Below are positions 1 through 5,736 of a stretch of 5,736 bases of DNA, one piece after another. A program made the position numbers and the translations under genes. Position 1 is the stretch's first letter. The number at the start of each line of letters is the position of its first letter. The notes beneath the pieces are model-generated. The model did not search any database. It saw only the letters and a program-made list of their open reading frames with translations, and was not told the origin of the DNA. This DNA is from Gammaproteobacteria bacterium (GTDB lineage: Bacteria > Pseudomonadota > Gammaproteobacteria > Poriferisulfidales > Oxydemutatoraceae), in contig RKSI01000171.1 in NCBI GenBank assembly GCA_007570905.1, positions 1 through 5,736 of the forward strand, read 5' to 3'.

Positions 1-79
1 CTCCAGATGCGGTCGGGTTCGGGATTTGTGTCTTCAATTTCCACCGGCTCAAGCACCCTCACCGGCAGCGGCGGCGTTC
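1..79 (-). repeat. Direct repeat, copy 2 (linker region of module D)
   Basis: It matches 3781-3859 at 74 of 79 positions with no gaps, at an offset of exactly 3,780 bases (1,260 codons). The mismatches are at 2, 14, 27, 51 and 75. It encodes TPPLPVRVLEPVEIEDTNPEP followed by D-R-I-W. The match may extend left beyond the window. Confidence 0.9.
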
Positions 80-3000
80 GGAGTTCCCATGTTCGGACAC
101 GGATGCGCCCGCCGCCCAGGTCACCGTTATACCCAAGCACCGTAAGGCTTGCGCTGCTCACCGTGCCCGCGTAATACCCGCCGCCCGGTATCTCCCCGCT
201 GTCCGATGTGTCGCGCCAGAACAGCGGCGTCGTTTCATGCTCGCGGTTGTCGTCCGCATTGGCCGTCACCGCAACCGCGATTCGGGTCGTTTCAGAAAGC
301 GGGCCGAACACCAGATGGGCCGGTTCCGTCACAAACCGCCCGGCAACGCCACCCAAAACAAGCCTGCCGCTGACGCCCGCAAGCGCGTCCAGTTCAACCA
401 GGAGTTGGCGGGGTTCCCCTTCCGTCACGACAAGGCCCGACGACACGGCCCTGCCGGTGTTTGCATCAATGTAGCGGATGTTGCCGAGATAGTCAGGCGT
501 CGGTATATGCTCCAGGTTCAGGTCGCCGTCGCCGTCGGTATCCACAGGGTAGCCTCCCTCAACCACCAAAGACCCCCGCCTGGCCACATTGCCGCATTGC
601 CTTGAGGCCGAGGCCGGCGCAATTCTTTTCAAACCCGCCAACAGCCGGATTGGCAGACGGGTCAGAGGATTGCGGTAAAGGCGGATTCGGCACAACCCCC
701 CGGGCAGATGGCTGAAAACATCCGCCGGCAGGCTGCGGAGATTGTTCCTTGCGATATCCAGTTCGTGAATCACGCCGACACCCTCGAAAACATCAGGCGA
801 CAAACTCTCCAGTCCGAGATTCAGCAAAGACAGCGTGCCGGTAACGCTGACGCCGCGGAAATCCCCGCGCCGCAGGGCGGCGACCGGGCCGGTGACCGCC
901 AGTGCGCCGAATTCCAGAGGCCCGGCGACGAACGCGCAGTCGCCGCCCTTCGCCGCCAGAATCGCCCGCTGCACCGCCGGCGTGCGCCCGCAGATGTACC
1001 AGGAGCCGGCGTCCTGCACGACGGTCACCGTCGCCGCCGCCGTCAGCACAAGATGCGGCCCGGCGGCGGTGACCATCACAACCGCATCATGGCTCGACGG
1101 CGCGGCGGGCAGCGAACCTCCGGGCGCCAGCGACAAAGCGCCGTTCGCGGTGTTGATTGCGAACAGGCCGCCGGGATTTGCCGTCAGTTCGTACTCGTAA
1201 TCAAGCGCCGCCGTAACCGTGCTGCCGGCGCTGGGCACGGCCCGCGCCATCCACCCATTCACCGGCAGCCCCGCCGGCGTGCCCGGCGCGACCCGGTTGG
1301 GCAACGGGTTTCCGTCGCGCAGCGCAAGGGTTTCGCGCACTTCCACCGGCAGCGCCTCGGTGAACAGGTTGGTGAGGCGTCCCGATCCTGTCATGAAGGA
1401 AATGGCGGAGCCTGTCCGTATCCGGATTCCCCACACCAGCCCGCGTGTCTCCTCGATGAAATCACCGTCCTGCATGACGGACATCGTGATGACATCCGTC
1501 CCGGTTGGTCTGAAGAATTCGATACTGTCCGAGAAACCGCTCTCCCAATCAGATGAAATCCGCGCCTTGCCCGGGGGATTCAGGAGATCACGATGCAGGT
1601 TAAACTCCCACAAAAAACCGCCGGTAAAAGCAATGTCATCACCCCGCAGTGCAATCCGGAAACGGCGGTCGCCCTGCCCTTCGTGCAACACCATCCGCGA
1701 CAAGGGCGTCGTCTGACTGTCGTACGGCGTGTAGCGAAAAGCGGCAAGACGGTCTTCTTCGTCCATCAGCAGGGTGTTCGCCTCGTTCCCGGCATGGAGC
1801 GCGGCCAAAATCTGCACCGGGATGCGGGTGGCGGGGTTGCCGCTCAAGTCCAGGCGGATGAGGCCGCCGCCGACGCCGTCCAGCAGGTCTTCCGGAAAAT
1901 CGCCGAGGCCGTTGTCGCTCAAGTCCAGTGTCCGCAGGCCCGGCATGTCATGAAAATCGCCGCTGCGAAATTGCAGCGTGCCGCCGCCGGAAGTGACGGT
2001 CAGCGCGCCGACCTCGCCCAGCCGCTCCCTGTCAACGGAAGCGCAATGCGTGAACCCCGAACCCGTGCGCGCCAGACTTGTCAAGATGGCGGCCCGCACC
2101 CGCGCACTGCGTTCACAGATGCTGAACACGGCGTCGCCGGCTTCAACCGTCACCGGCGCCGTCGCCGTCAGCGTGAAATCCGGCCCGTCCACCGCCGCCA
2201 TCACCGTCAGATGATGACTGGACGACATTGCCGGCAACGACCGCCCCGGCGCCACCGACAAGGCGCCGCTTGCGGTGTCAATCACAAACAGCCCGCCGGC
2301 GTCCGCCGCCAGCGTATAGGCGTAATCAAGGCCCGCCGCGACCGCGCTGTCCGCGCTGGGCACAGGCTGCGGCTGCCAGTTGATAACCGGCGTCCCGGCA
2401 GGCGCGCCCGCCGCAATCCGGTTCGGCGCCGGGTCGGCGTCGCCGAACGCAAAGGTCTCGCGCACTTCCACCGGGATTGCCTCGACCGCGAGATTGCTCC
2501 GGGGCACGCCGTCCGACAAATATGAAATGCGGCTGTCAAACAATTCCCACAGCAGCATGCGCCTGTCGGTTTCCCGCGCAAAATCGCCGTCCGGCGTCCA
2601 TGAGATGCTCCTGGCATGAACCGCGGTTGTGCCGATGATCAGATTGGGCGGATTCAGGCGATTGGGCAGTCCCGACGCCCTCTCGCGCGGATTCAACGCA
2701 AACTCGTTCGGCAAAAACATCCGCCTTGAAAGCCGCGGAACGCCGTCCGGCAAGACAACCCGGAAAGCGAAGTTGCGCCTCGTTGCCCGGTCGTCTTCAA
2801 GCAAAACCAGCCGCGACAGAGTCGTGCCGTCCGCCAGCCTGTACTGAAAGCCGGTGAGACGGTCTTCCAGGTCAACAAGCATCTCCTCGTTCGCCTCGCC
2901 GTCATCCCAATCCGTCAGAATCCGCACCGGGATGCGCCGAACCGGGTTGCCCCTGATATTGAGCGAGCGAAATGCCCGCGGAACGCCGGCGAGAAGGCGC

Positions 3001-4910
3001 TCCGGCAAAACCCGGATGCCGTTGTCGCGCAAGTCCAACGCTTGCAGGTTCGGCATGTCGGCGAAATCCCCCGCGCGCAACTGAACGGCGGCGCCGCCGG
3101 AAGTAATGGTCAGCATAGTGATGCTCGCCATCTGCGATGTGCTGACGGTGGCGCAGGCCGGGGCCGGATCCAGACTTTCCAGAATCGCGCGGCGCACGCG
3201 GTCGCTGCGGTCGCAGATATACACGCGGTCCGGCAGCGAGACGATGACGGGCAGCGGCACACTCGCCCCGGCGCCGGCGTACGACGCCGTCAGCGTCAGC
3301 GTCGAGGCGCCGGCGTCCGCTTCCGCCGGCGAGCGCGTCAGCAAAATCGCGCCCGTCGAGGTGTCGACATGGAACAAATCGCCGCCGCCGGCCAGCGTCC
3401 AGGCCACGCCGCTCGTGACAACGGCGCCGTCGGCGCGCGCCAGCGGCATGACGCCGCGCACCGCCGCGCCCGCCGCATCGCTGTCGGTGACAGTGTTGCG
3501 CGCGGCATCGCCGTCCGCAAGCGACAGCGCGTCGAACACCTCAATGGCCGCCGTTCGGGTCGCGGGCGCGCCCCTGTCATCCGCGCCGACGACGAGGTCG
3601 TGCCGCCGCGCCGCCGGCAGCGGCCAGTTGCCGCGCGCCGACAACGCGCCGCTCGCGGTGTCAATCGCAAACAAACCGCCGGCGTCCGACACCAGCGACC
3701 AGGCTGTCGGCGTGGAAGCGGCGCCGTCCACCAGAATCCGCGGCGCCCAGCCGGTTACGCCGGTGCCGGACGACACGCCCCGCCAGATGCGGTTGGGTTC
3801 GGGATTGGTGTCTTCAATTTCCACCGGCTCCAGCACCCTCACCGGCAGCGGCGGTGTTCTGAAGCCGTTCGTCACTACTTCCCGCGACACTACCTCCATC
3901 CGCATTTCGTCATACACATCTGCACGCGCCCATTGTTCCAGACTCTTTCCGCCCCCCAAGACGGGATCAGGCGCAAGCCAGGACAAGAGCACTGTTTCAT
4001 GCTCGCGGTTGTCGTCTGCTCCGGCGGTGATGGTTACCGCGGCCCGGGTCGCTTCAGAAGAAAAGGCGAGCGTCACATCCTGCGGTTCCAGAGAAAGCCG
4101 GATTCGCGATCTCGCTGAACGCCAAAGTTGGCTTGCCGACGATGCCGAGCGCCATCGCAGCGAAATCTCGCCGTTGATTCCCGGGAAAGCGTCCAGTTCA
4201 ACATAAATCCGGCGGCTTTGCCCCTCGGTCATCACCAAACTCGACGACACCACCGCGCCGGTGTCCGCGTCAATGTAGCGGATATTGCCAAGATAGTCCG
4301 GCTGGTAAATCCGGGTCGCGCTGCTGGAATAAACTCCATCGACAGTCACAACCGCCGGCCTGGTCTCCCGAATCGGGCACGGGGCCAACGCCAATCTTTT
4401 CAGATCCGCCAGCAACTGTATCGGCAAGCGGTCCAGCGGATTCCGGTAAAGGCGGATAAAACACAATCCTGCCGGCAGATGATCCAGAATATCCGCCGGC
4501 AAATGACCGAGATGGTTTCCCGAGATGTTCAGGAAAGAAATCCGGCCAATACCCTCGAAAACATCGGACGACAGGCTTTGCAATCCGAGATTCGCCAGGG
4601 ACAAGGTGCCGGTGACGCTGACACCGCGGAAATCCCCTGTCTTCAGGACAGCGGCCTCCCCATTGACATGCAAGGCACGGAATGCCAGAGGTTGGGCGAC
4701 GGATGAACAGTCATTGCCACCCCGCTGCCCCAGAATGGCCTGCTGCACCACCGGCGAGCGGTCGCAGATGTTCAGCGTCTGCGCCGCGGCGGGCGAGGAG
4801 TTCAGAGCGGCCAGAGGCGCCGCGAGGAAAAAACAGAAGAGAGAAAGCGGAATAAAAGACGCCCGCCGGGGCTTGACAAAGTCCCGGGAGCAATCCTGTG
4901 CCTTACACAA
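1..4910 (-). CDS. Giant exported LRR / Calx-beta-like / cadherin-like modular repeat protein (C-terminus beyond window)
   Basis: The minus-strand frame is open from the stop at 5013-5015 to the left edge, giving about 1,636 residues if it starts at TTG 4908-4910. No in-frame ATG precedes the signal peptide; GTG at 4956-4958 and 4950-4952 are alternative starts, and none has a strong ribosome binding site. Visible order: basic n-region and signal peptide (1-43), then four modules whose cap cysteines lie at C49/C68, C566/C586, C932/C956 and C1307/C1325. Each has a cap helix like ICDRS..V..AIL, LRR strands such as LQALDLRDNGIRVLP and LIRLDLSGNPATRIP, a Calx-beta-like stretch (VTEG...VELDA...ADDNREHET), and, except in truncated D, cadherin-like units (GGLFAIDTASGALS). 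Such domains occur in bacterial surface and adhesion proteins. The role as a surface binding protein is inferred; the anchor or secretion signal at the C-terminus is not visible. It lies downstream of alr on the same strand but probably has its own promoter. The frame is very likely real; the start is uncertain. Confidence 0.88.
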   Translation of the reverse strand, partial: MCKAQDCSRDFVKPRRASFIPLSLFCFFLAAPLAALNSSPAAAQTLNICDRSPVVQQAILGQRGGNDCSSVAQPLAFRALHVNGEAAVLKTGDFRGVSVTGTLSLANLGLQSLSSDVFEGIGRISFLNISGNHLGHLPADILDHLPAGLCFIRLYRNPLDRLPIQLLADLKRLALAPCPIRETRPAVVTVDGVYSSSATRIYQPDYLGNIRYIDADTGAVVSSSLVMTEGQSRRIYVELDAFPGINGEISLRWRSASSASQLWRSARSRIRLSLEPQDVTLAFSSEATRAAVTITAGADDNREHETVLLSWLAPDPVLGGGKSLEQWARADVYDEMRMEVVSREVVTNGFRTPPLPVRVLEPVEIEDTNPEPNRIWRGVSSGTGVTGWAPRILVDGAASTPTAWSLVSDAGGLFAIDTASGALSARGNWPLPAARRHDLVVGADDRGAPATRTAAIEVFDALSLADGDAARNTVTDSDAAGAAVRGVMPLARADGAVVTSGVAWTLAGGGDLFHVDTSTGAILLTRSPAEADAGASTLTLTASYAGAGASVPLPVIVSLPDRVYICDRSDRVRRAILESLDPAPACATVSTSQMASITMLTITSGGAAVQLRAGDFADMPNLQALDLRDNGIRVLPERLLAGVPRAFRSLNIRGNPVRRIPVRILTDWDDGEANEEMLVDLEDRLTGFQYRLADGTTLSRLVLLEDDRATRRNFAFRVVLPDGVPRLSRRMFLPNEFALNPRERASGLPNRLNPPNLIIGTTAVHARSISWTPDGDFARETDRRMLLWELFDSRISYLSDGVPRSNLAVEAIPVEVRETFAFGDADPAPNRIAAGAPAGTPVINWQPQPVPSADSAVAAGLDYAYTLAADAGGLFVIDTASGALSVAPGRSLPAMSSSHHLTVMAAVDGPDFTLTATAPVTVEAGDAVFSICERSARVRAAILTSLARTGSGFTHCASVDRERLGEVGALTVTSGGGTLQFRSGDFHDMPGLRTLDLSDNGLGDFPEDLLDGVGGGLIRLDLSGNPATRIPVQILAALHAGNEANTLLMDEEDRLAAFRYTPYDSQTTPLSRMVLHEGQGDRRFRIALRGDDIAFTGGFLWEFNLHRDLLNPPGKARISSDWESGFSDSIEFFRPTGTDVITMSVMQDGDFIEETRGLVWGIRIRTGSAISFMTGSGRLTNLFTEALPVEVRETLALRDGNPLPNRVAPGTPAGLPVNGWMARAVPSAGSTVTAALDYEYELTANPGGLFAINTANGALSLAPGGSLPAAPSSHDAVVMVTAAGPHLVLTAAATVTVVQDAGSWYICGRTPAVQRAILAAKGGDCAFVAGPLEFGALAVTGPVAALRRGDFRGVSVTGTLSLLNLGLESLSPDVFEGVGVIHELDIARNNLRSLPADVFSHLPGGLCRIRLYRNPLTRLPIRLLAGLKRIAPASASRQCGNVARRGSLVVEGGYPVDTDGDGDLNLEHIPTPDYLGNIRYIDANTGRAVSSGLVVTEGEPRQLLVELDALAGVSGRLVLGGVAGRFVTEPAHLVFGPLSETTRIAVAVTANADDNREHETTPLFWRDTSDSGEIPGGGYYAGTVSSASLTVLGYNGDLGGGRIRVRTWELRTPPLPVRVLEPVEIEDTNPEPDRIW
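510..542 (-). other. Asp-rich, calcium-loop-like insertion in module D
   Basis: Residues 1457-1467 read DTDGDGDLNLE. This matches the DxDxDG start of calcium-binding loops of the EF-hand, dockerin and thrombospondin-3 type. Module A has instead VDGVYSSSATRIYQ before the shared PDYLGN, so the acidic loop is specific to D. It sits between the LRR block and the Calx-beta-like segment. Calcium binding is inferred from the motif alone. Confidence 0.5.
781..866 (-). repeat. Direct repeat, LRR part of module D
   Basis: It aligns without gaps to 4552-4637, with 71 of 86 positions identical and an offset of 3,771 bases. It encodes GDFRGVSVTGTLSLLNLGL through DVFEG. The 9-base difference from the offset at 1-79 reflects whole-codon indels between the two modules. 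Confidence 0.85.
1002..2126 (-). repeat. Module C: cap, LRR, Calx-beta-like, one cadherin-like unit
   Basis: This module is 375 residues from cap Cys to cap Cys. The cap is FSICERSARVRAAIL (C932, partner C956). The LRR block has SGDFHDMPGLRTLDLSDNG and LIRLDLSGNPATRIPVQIL, about 957-1025. The Calx-beta-like part includes LSRMVLHEGQGDRRFRIALR and TDVITMSVMQDGDFIEETRG. The linker LPVEVRETLALRDGNPLP starts at residue 1187, followed by one cadherin-like unit (YELTANPGGLFAINTANGA). It aligns along its whole length with module B, so B and C form a subtype distinct from A and D. Confidence 0.72.
2127..3221 (-). repeat. Module B: cap, LRR, Calx-beta-like, one cadherin-like unit
   Basis: This module is 366 residues from cap Cys to cap Cys. 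The cap is YICDRSDRVRRAIL (C566, partner C586). The LRR block includes AGDFADMPNLQALDLRDNG and FRSLNIRGNPVRRIPVRIL, about 587-655. The next part carries LSRLVLLEDDRATRRNFAFR and later TTAVHARSISWTPDGDF, which resembles the strand pattern of Calx-beta-like repeats. The linker IPVEVRETFAFGDADPAP starts near residue 812. It is followed by one cadherin-like unit with YTLAADAGGLFVIDTASG and LTVMAAVDGPDFTLT. It is closest to module C and lacks the second LRR Cys pair of A and D. Confidence 0.72.
3781..3859 (-). repeat. Direct repeat, copy 1 (linker region of module A)
   Basis: This is the partner of 1-79 (74/79 identical). It encodes the junction between the Calx-beta-like segment and the first cadherin-like unit of module A, and it is the best-conserved DNA stretch I found between the two A-type modules. 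Confidence 0.9.
4552..4637 (-). repeat. Direct repeat, LRR part of module A
   Basis: This is the partner of 781-866 (71/86 identical). It encodes GDFRGVSVTGTLSLANLGL through DVFEG. Many of the differences are at third codon positions, as expected for a coding duplication under protein-level constraint. Confidence 0.85.
4782..4910 (-). other. Signal peptide of the giant repeat protein
   Basis: Residues 1-43 from the TTG start contain a basic stretch (VKPRR), a hydrophobic core (FIPLSLFCFFLAAPLAAL) and a small-residue region ending SPAAA before QTLNICDRS. This fits Sec export with signal peptidase I cleavage at A43|Q44 (AxA rule). There is no lipobox Cys at the cleavage site, so a lipoprotein is unlikely. 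The n-region is long (about 16 residues) with the TTG start and longer still with the GTG starts. Confidence 0.75.
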
Positions 4911-5047
4911 GCCCCGACGGCACGGATTGAAATCTCCGCCATCATTGTCCACTGGCACTGCACTTGAGGTGACAGCACTAAAATACCAGAGAATCAGGCG
5001 TTGTAAATAAATCTATGCCATTTGGATAAGTGTCAGTAAAACCGGCT
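4911..5047 (-). other. Intergenic gap between alr and the giant repeat gene
   Basis: These 137 bases contain the candidate promoter and the leader. I see no GC-rich stem followed by a T run in the minus direction, so there is no clear intrinsic terminator for alr and read-through is possible. A weak hairpin (CTTGTG / CACAGG around TAAGG) overlaps the TTG start at about 4895-4911. No operator or riboswitch is recognisable. Confidence 0.5.
4980..5007 (-). promoter_or_regulatory. Candidate sigma70-type promoter for the giant repeat gene
   Basis: Read on the minus strand, TTTACA (5002-5007, 5/6 match to the -35 consensus) is followed after 16 bases by TATTTT (4980-4985, 4/6 match to the -10 consensus). 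TGG directly before the -10 supplies an extended -10 TGn. It lies just after alr in the only AT-rich stretch of the window. Transcription would start near 4970-4974, leaving about 60 bases of leader before TTG 4910. The GTG starts at 4958 and 4952 would sit very close to that start. Confidence 0.45.
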
Positions 5048-5736
5048 TTATGCGTCTATCTGCGGTGATTTTGCGCCAACACCGCACAACAGTTGATATG
5101 CGATGGTTCCACAATGCGCCGCGACCTCGGCGACCGGCAGGTTCGGCCCCCACAATTCGGCGGCGTCGCCCGCCTCTACATCGGCGCCGCCGACATCCAC
5201 CGTCAGCATGTCCATGGACACGCGCCCGGCCAGCGGGCGGCGGGCGCCGGCAATCCACACCGGCGTGCCCGATTCGGCGTGGCGCGGGTAGCCGTCGCCG
5301 TAGCCGGCGGCGACAATGGCCGCGCGCACCGGTTTGCGGCAGATATAATCGCCGCCGTAGCCGACGCGCTCGCCCTTGTCGAAGTCGCGCACCGCGATGA
5401 CCGGCGCCGTCAGCCGCATCGCCGGTTTCAGGCGGTCGCGGTGGCGTTCGTCGCAGTGCGGCGGCACGGCGCCGTAAAGCGCGATGCCGGCCCGCACCCA
5501 GTCGTGGTGCGTTTGCGGCAGGCGCAGCGCCGCCGCCGAGTTGGCGAGCGACGCCGCCAGGCCGTGTTCGCGGTAGTACGAGCGGATTTCGTCAAACACC
5601 TCAATCTGGCGGCGGTCGGCGCCGGCGTCGGCGGCGTCGGCGCAGGCCAGATGCGACATCAGCACCGGCGGCGACGGCAGCCCGGCGATGTTCAACACCG
5701 CCGGCACGATGCGCGCGTGGTCTGACGCCGGAAAAC
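5048..5736 (-). CDS. alr: Alanine racemase, C-terminal part (N-terminus beyond window)
   Basis: A PLP-dependent racemase interconverting L- and D-alanine in the cytoplasm, supplying D-Ala for peptidoglycan. The 228 visible complete codons cover the end of the TIM barrel and the C-terminal beta domain; roughly 130 N-terminal residues with the PLP lysine are outside the window. Visible motifs: SLANSAA, WVRAGIALYG, VGYGGDY (the first Tyr, codon 5357-5359, matches catalytic Tyr265 of Geobacillus Alr), GYGDGYPR (Tyr at 5300-5302, phosphate-contacting position), GRVSMDM (Met at 5213-5215, active-site Met312 equivalent) and GTIAYQLLCGV. The frame stays open to base 5736 (F-P-A-S-D-H-A-R-I before VPAVLN), so the GTG at 5705-5707 is internal, not a start. 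The stop is TAA at 5048-5050. The tail GAKSPQIDA replaces the usual RVP-type ending and stops a few residues early. Confidence 0.95.
   Translation of the reverse strand, partial: FPASDHARIVPAVLNIAGLPSPPVLMSHLACADAADAGADRRQIEVFDEIRSYYREHGLAASLANSAAALRLPQTHHDWVRAGIALYGAVPPHCDERHRDRLKPAMRLTAPVIAVRDFDKGERVGYGGDYICRKPVRAAIVAAGYGDGYPRHAESGTPVWIAGARRPLAGRVSMDMLTVDVGGADVEAGDAAELWGPNLPVAEVAAHCGTIAYQLLCGVGAKSPQIDA

Larger units (their letters stand above)
1..1001 (-). repeat. Module D: second copy of the A-type module (truncated by window edge)
   Basis: The cap is WYICGRTPAVQRAIL (C1307, partner C1325). It then follows module A closely: DFRGVSVTGTLSLLNLGL, DVFEGVG, LCRIRLYRNPLTRLPIRLL, LGNIRYIDANTG, ADDNREHET and LPVRVLEPVEIEDTNPEP. 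The second Cys pair is present (C1407, C1439). Matching residues are 1,257-1,268 apart, so D begins a new copy of the A-B-C super-unit. It differs from A by about seven inserted residues forming an Asp-rich loop. Its cadherin-like part lies beyond the window. Confidence 0.75.
3222..4781 (-). repeat. Module A: cap, LRR, Calx-beta-like, two cadherin-like units
   Basis: This is the first and longest module, 517 residues from its cap Cys to the next one. The cap is NICDRSPVVQQAIL (C49) with C68. LRR strands follow at about 69-177 (TGTLSLANLGLQSL, FLNISGNHLGHLP, IRLYRNPLDRLP), with a second Cys pair C150/C178 that may close the LRR C-terminal side. The segment at about 207-367 fits a Calx-beta-like fold (VMTEGQSRRIYVELDAFPG, then VTLAFSSEATRAAVTI and ADDNREHET). 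The linker LPVRVLEPVEIEDTNPEP leads to two cadherin-like units at about 368-460 (GGLFAIDTASGALS, LVVGADDRGAPATRTAAIEV) and 461-562 (GGDLFHVDTSTGAILL). Only A shows two such units. The domain names come from pattern recognition, not a profile search. Confidence 0.75.

Noticed and set aside
708..4706. Long plus-strand open frames at 708-1556, 1593-2525, 3042-4118, 3106-4206 and 4128-4706
   Set aside because: Their translations are rich in Arg, His, Gln, Ser and Pro with no recognisable domains, they overlap each other, and they lie antisense to a frame with clear LRR and cadherin-like motifs. Open antisense frames are common in GC-rich coding DNA.
4711..4893. Short minus-strand frame starting at TTG 4893 with a hydrophobic N-terminus
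   Set aside because: It overlaps the signal peptide of the giant gene in another frame. Only the frame used here continues from the hydrophobic core through an AxA site into the ICDRS cap.
1..4910. A pseudogene or several broken genes in place of one long gene
   Set aside because: All four modules read through in one frame without a stop or shift, and the indels between module copies are multiples of three, which indicates an intact selected reading frame.
4911..4936. CRISPR-repeat-like string ending GGATTGAAAT on the plus strand
   Set aside because: It resembles the tail of some CRISPR repeats, but there is only one copy, with no spacers and no second unit in the window.
5705..5707. GTG as a start codon for alr
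   Set aside because: The frame remains open to the window edge, and about 130 residues of the Alr fold, including the PLP lysine region, would be missing, so this is an internal Val codon.
5093..5725. Plus-strand open frame of 210 codons opposite alr
   Set aside because: It is the antisense of a well-recognised alanine racemase and shows only Arg/Ala/Val/His-rich low-information sequence.

Overview
The window is GC-rich bacterial DNA with two genes, both on the minus strand and both cut by the window edges. At the right edge (5048-5736) is the C-terminal part of a biosynthetic alanine racemase (alr). It resembles beta/gammaproteobacterial Alr in motifs such as VGYGGDY, GYGDGYPR and GRVSMDM, so the host is probably a proteobacterium; that assignment is an inference from motif memory, not a search.

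After a 137-base gap (4911-5047) holding a plausible sigma70-type promoter, almost all the rest of the window (1-4910) is one very long minus-strand reading frame. It has no stop codon in the window and runs off the left edge. The frame is open from the stop at 5013-5015 to base 1, about 1,670 codons. It is easy to miss because it has no stop in the window, no ATG near its start, and is overlain by several 280-366-codon antisense frames. Those frames are composition shadows.

The protein is an exported modular repeat protein. It has a signal peptide (about residues 1-43), then four tandem modules that I call A (3222-4781), B (2127-3221), C (1002-2126) and D (1-1001, incomplete). Each module starts with a cap of the form ICDR/ICER/ICGR...AIL and a second Cys about 20 residues on. 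A short leucine-rich repeat block follows, then a Calx-beta-like beta-sandwich segment (up to the window edge in D). A conserved linker (P-V-x-V...NP-x-P-N/D-R-I/V) leads to one cadherin-like unit in B and C and two in A.

Modules A and D belong to one subtype and B and C to another, so the order is A-B-C-A'. D looks like the beginning of a second copy of an ABC super-unit of about 1,260 codons. DNA identity between A and D is still high in places (74/79 between 1-79 and 3781-3859). The likely role is surface or extracellular binding or adhesion, possibly calcium-dependent; this is inferred from domain types only. I found no RNA genes, insertion sequences or CRISPR array.
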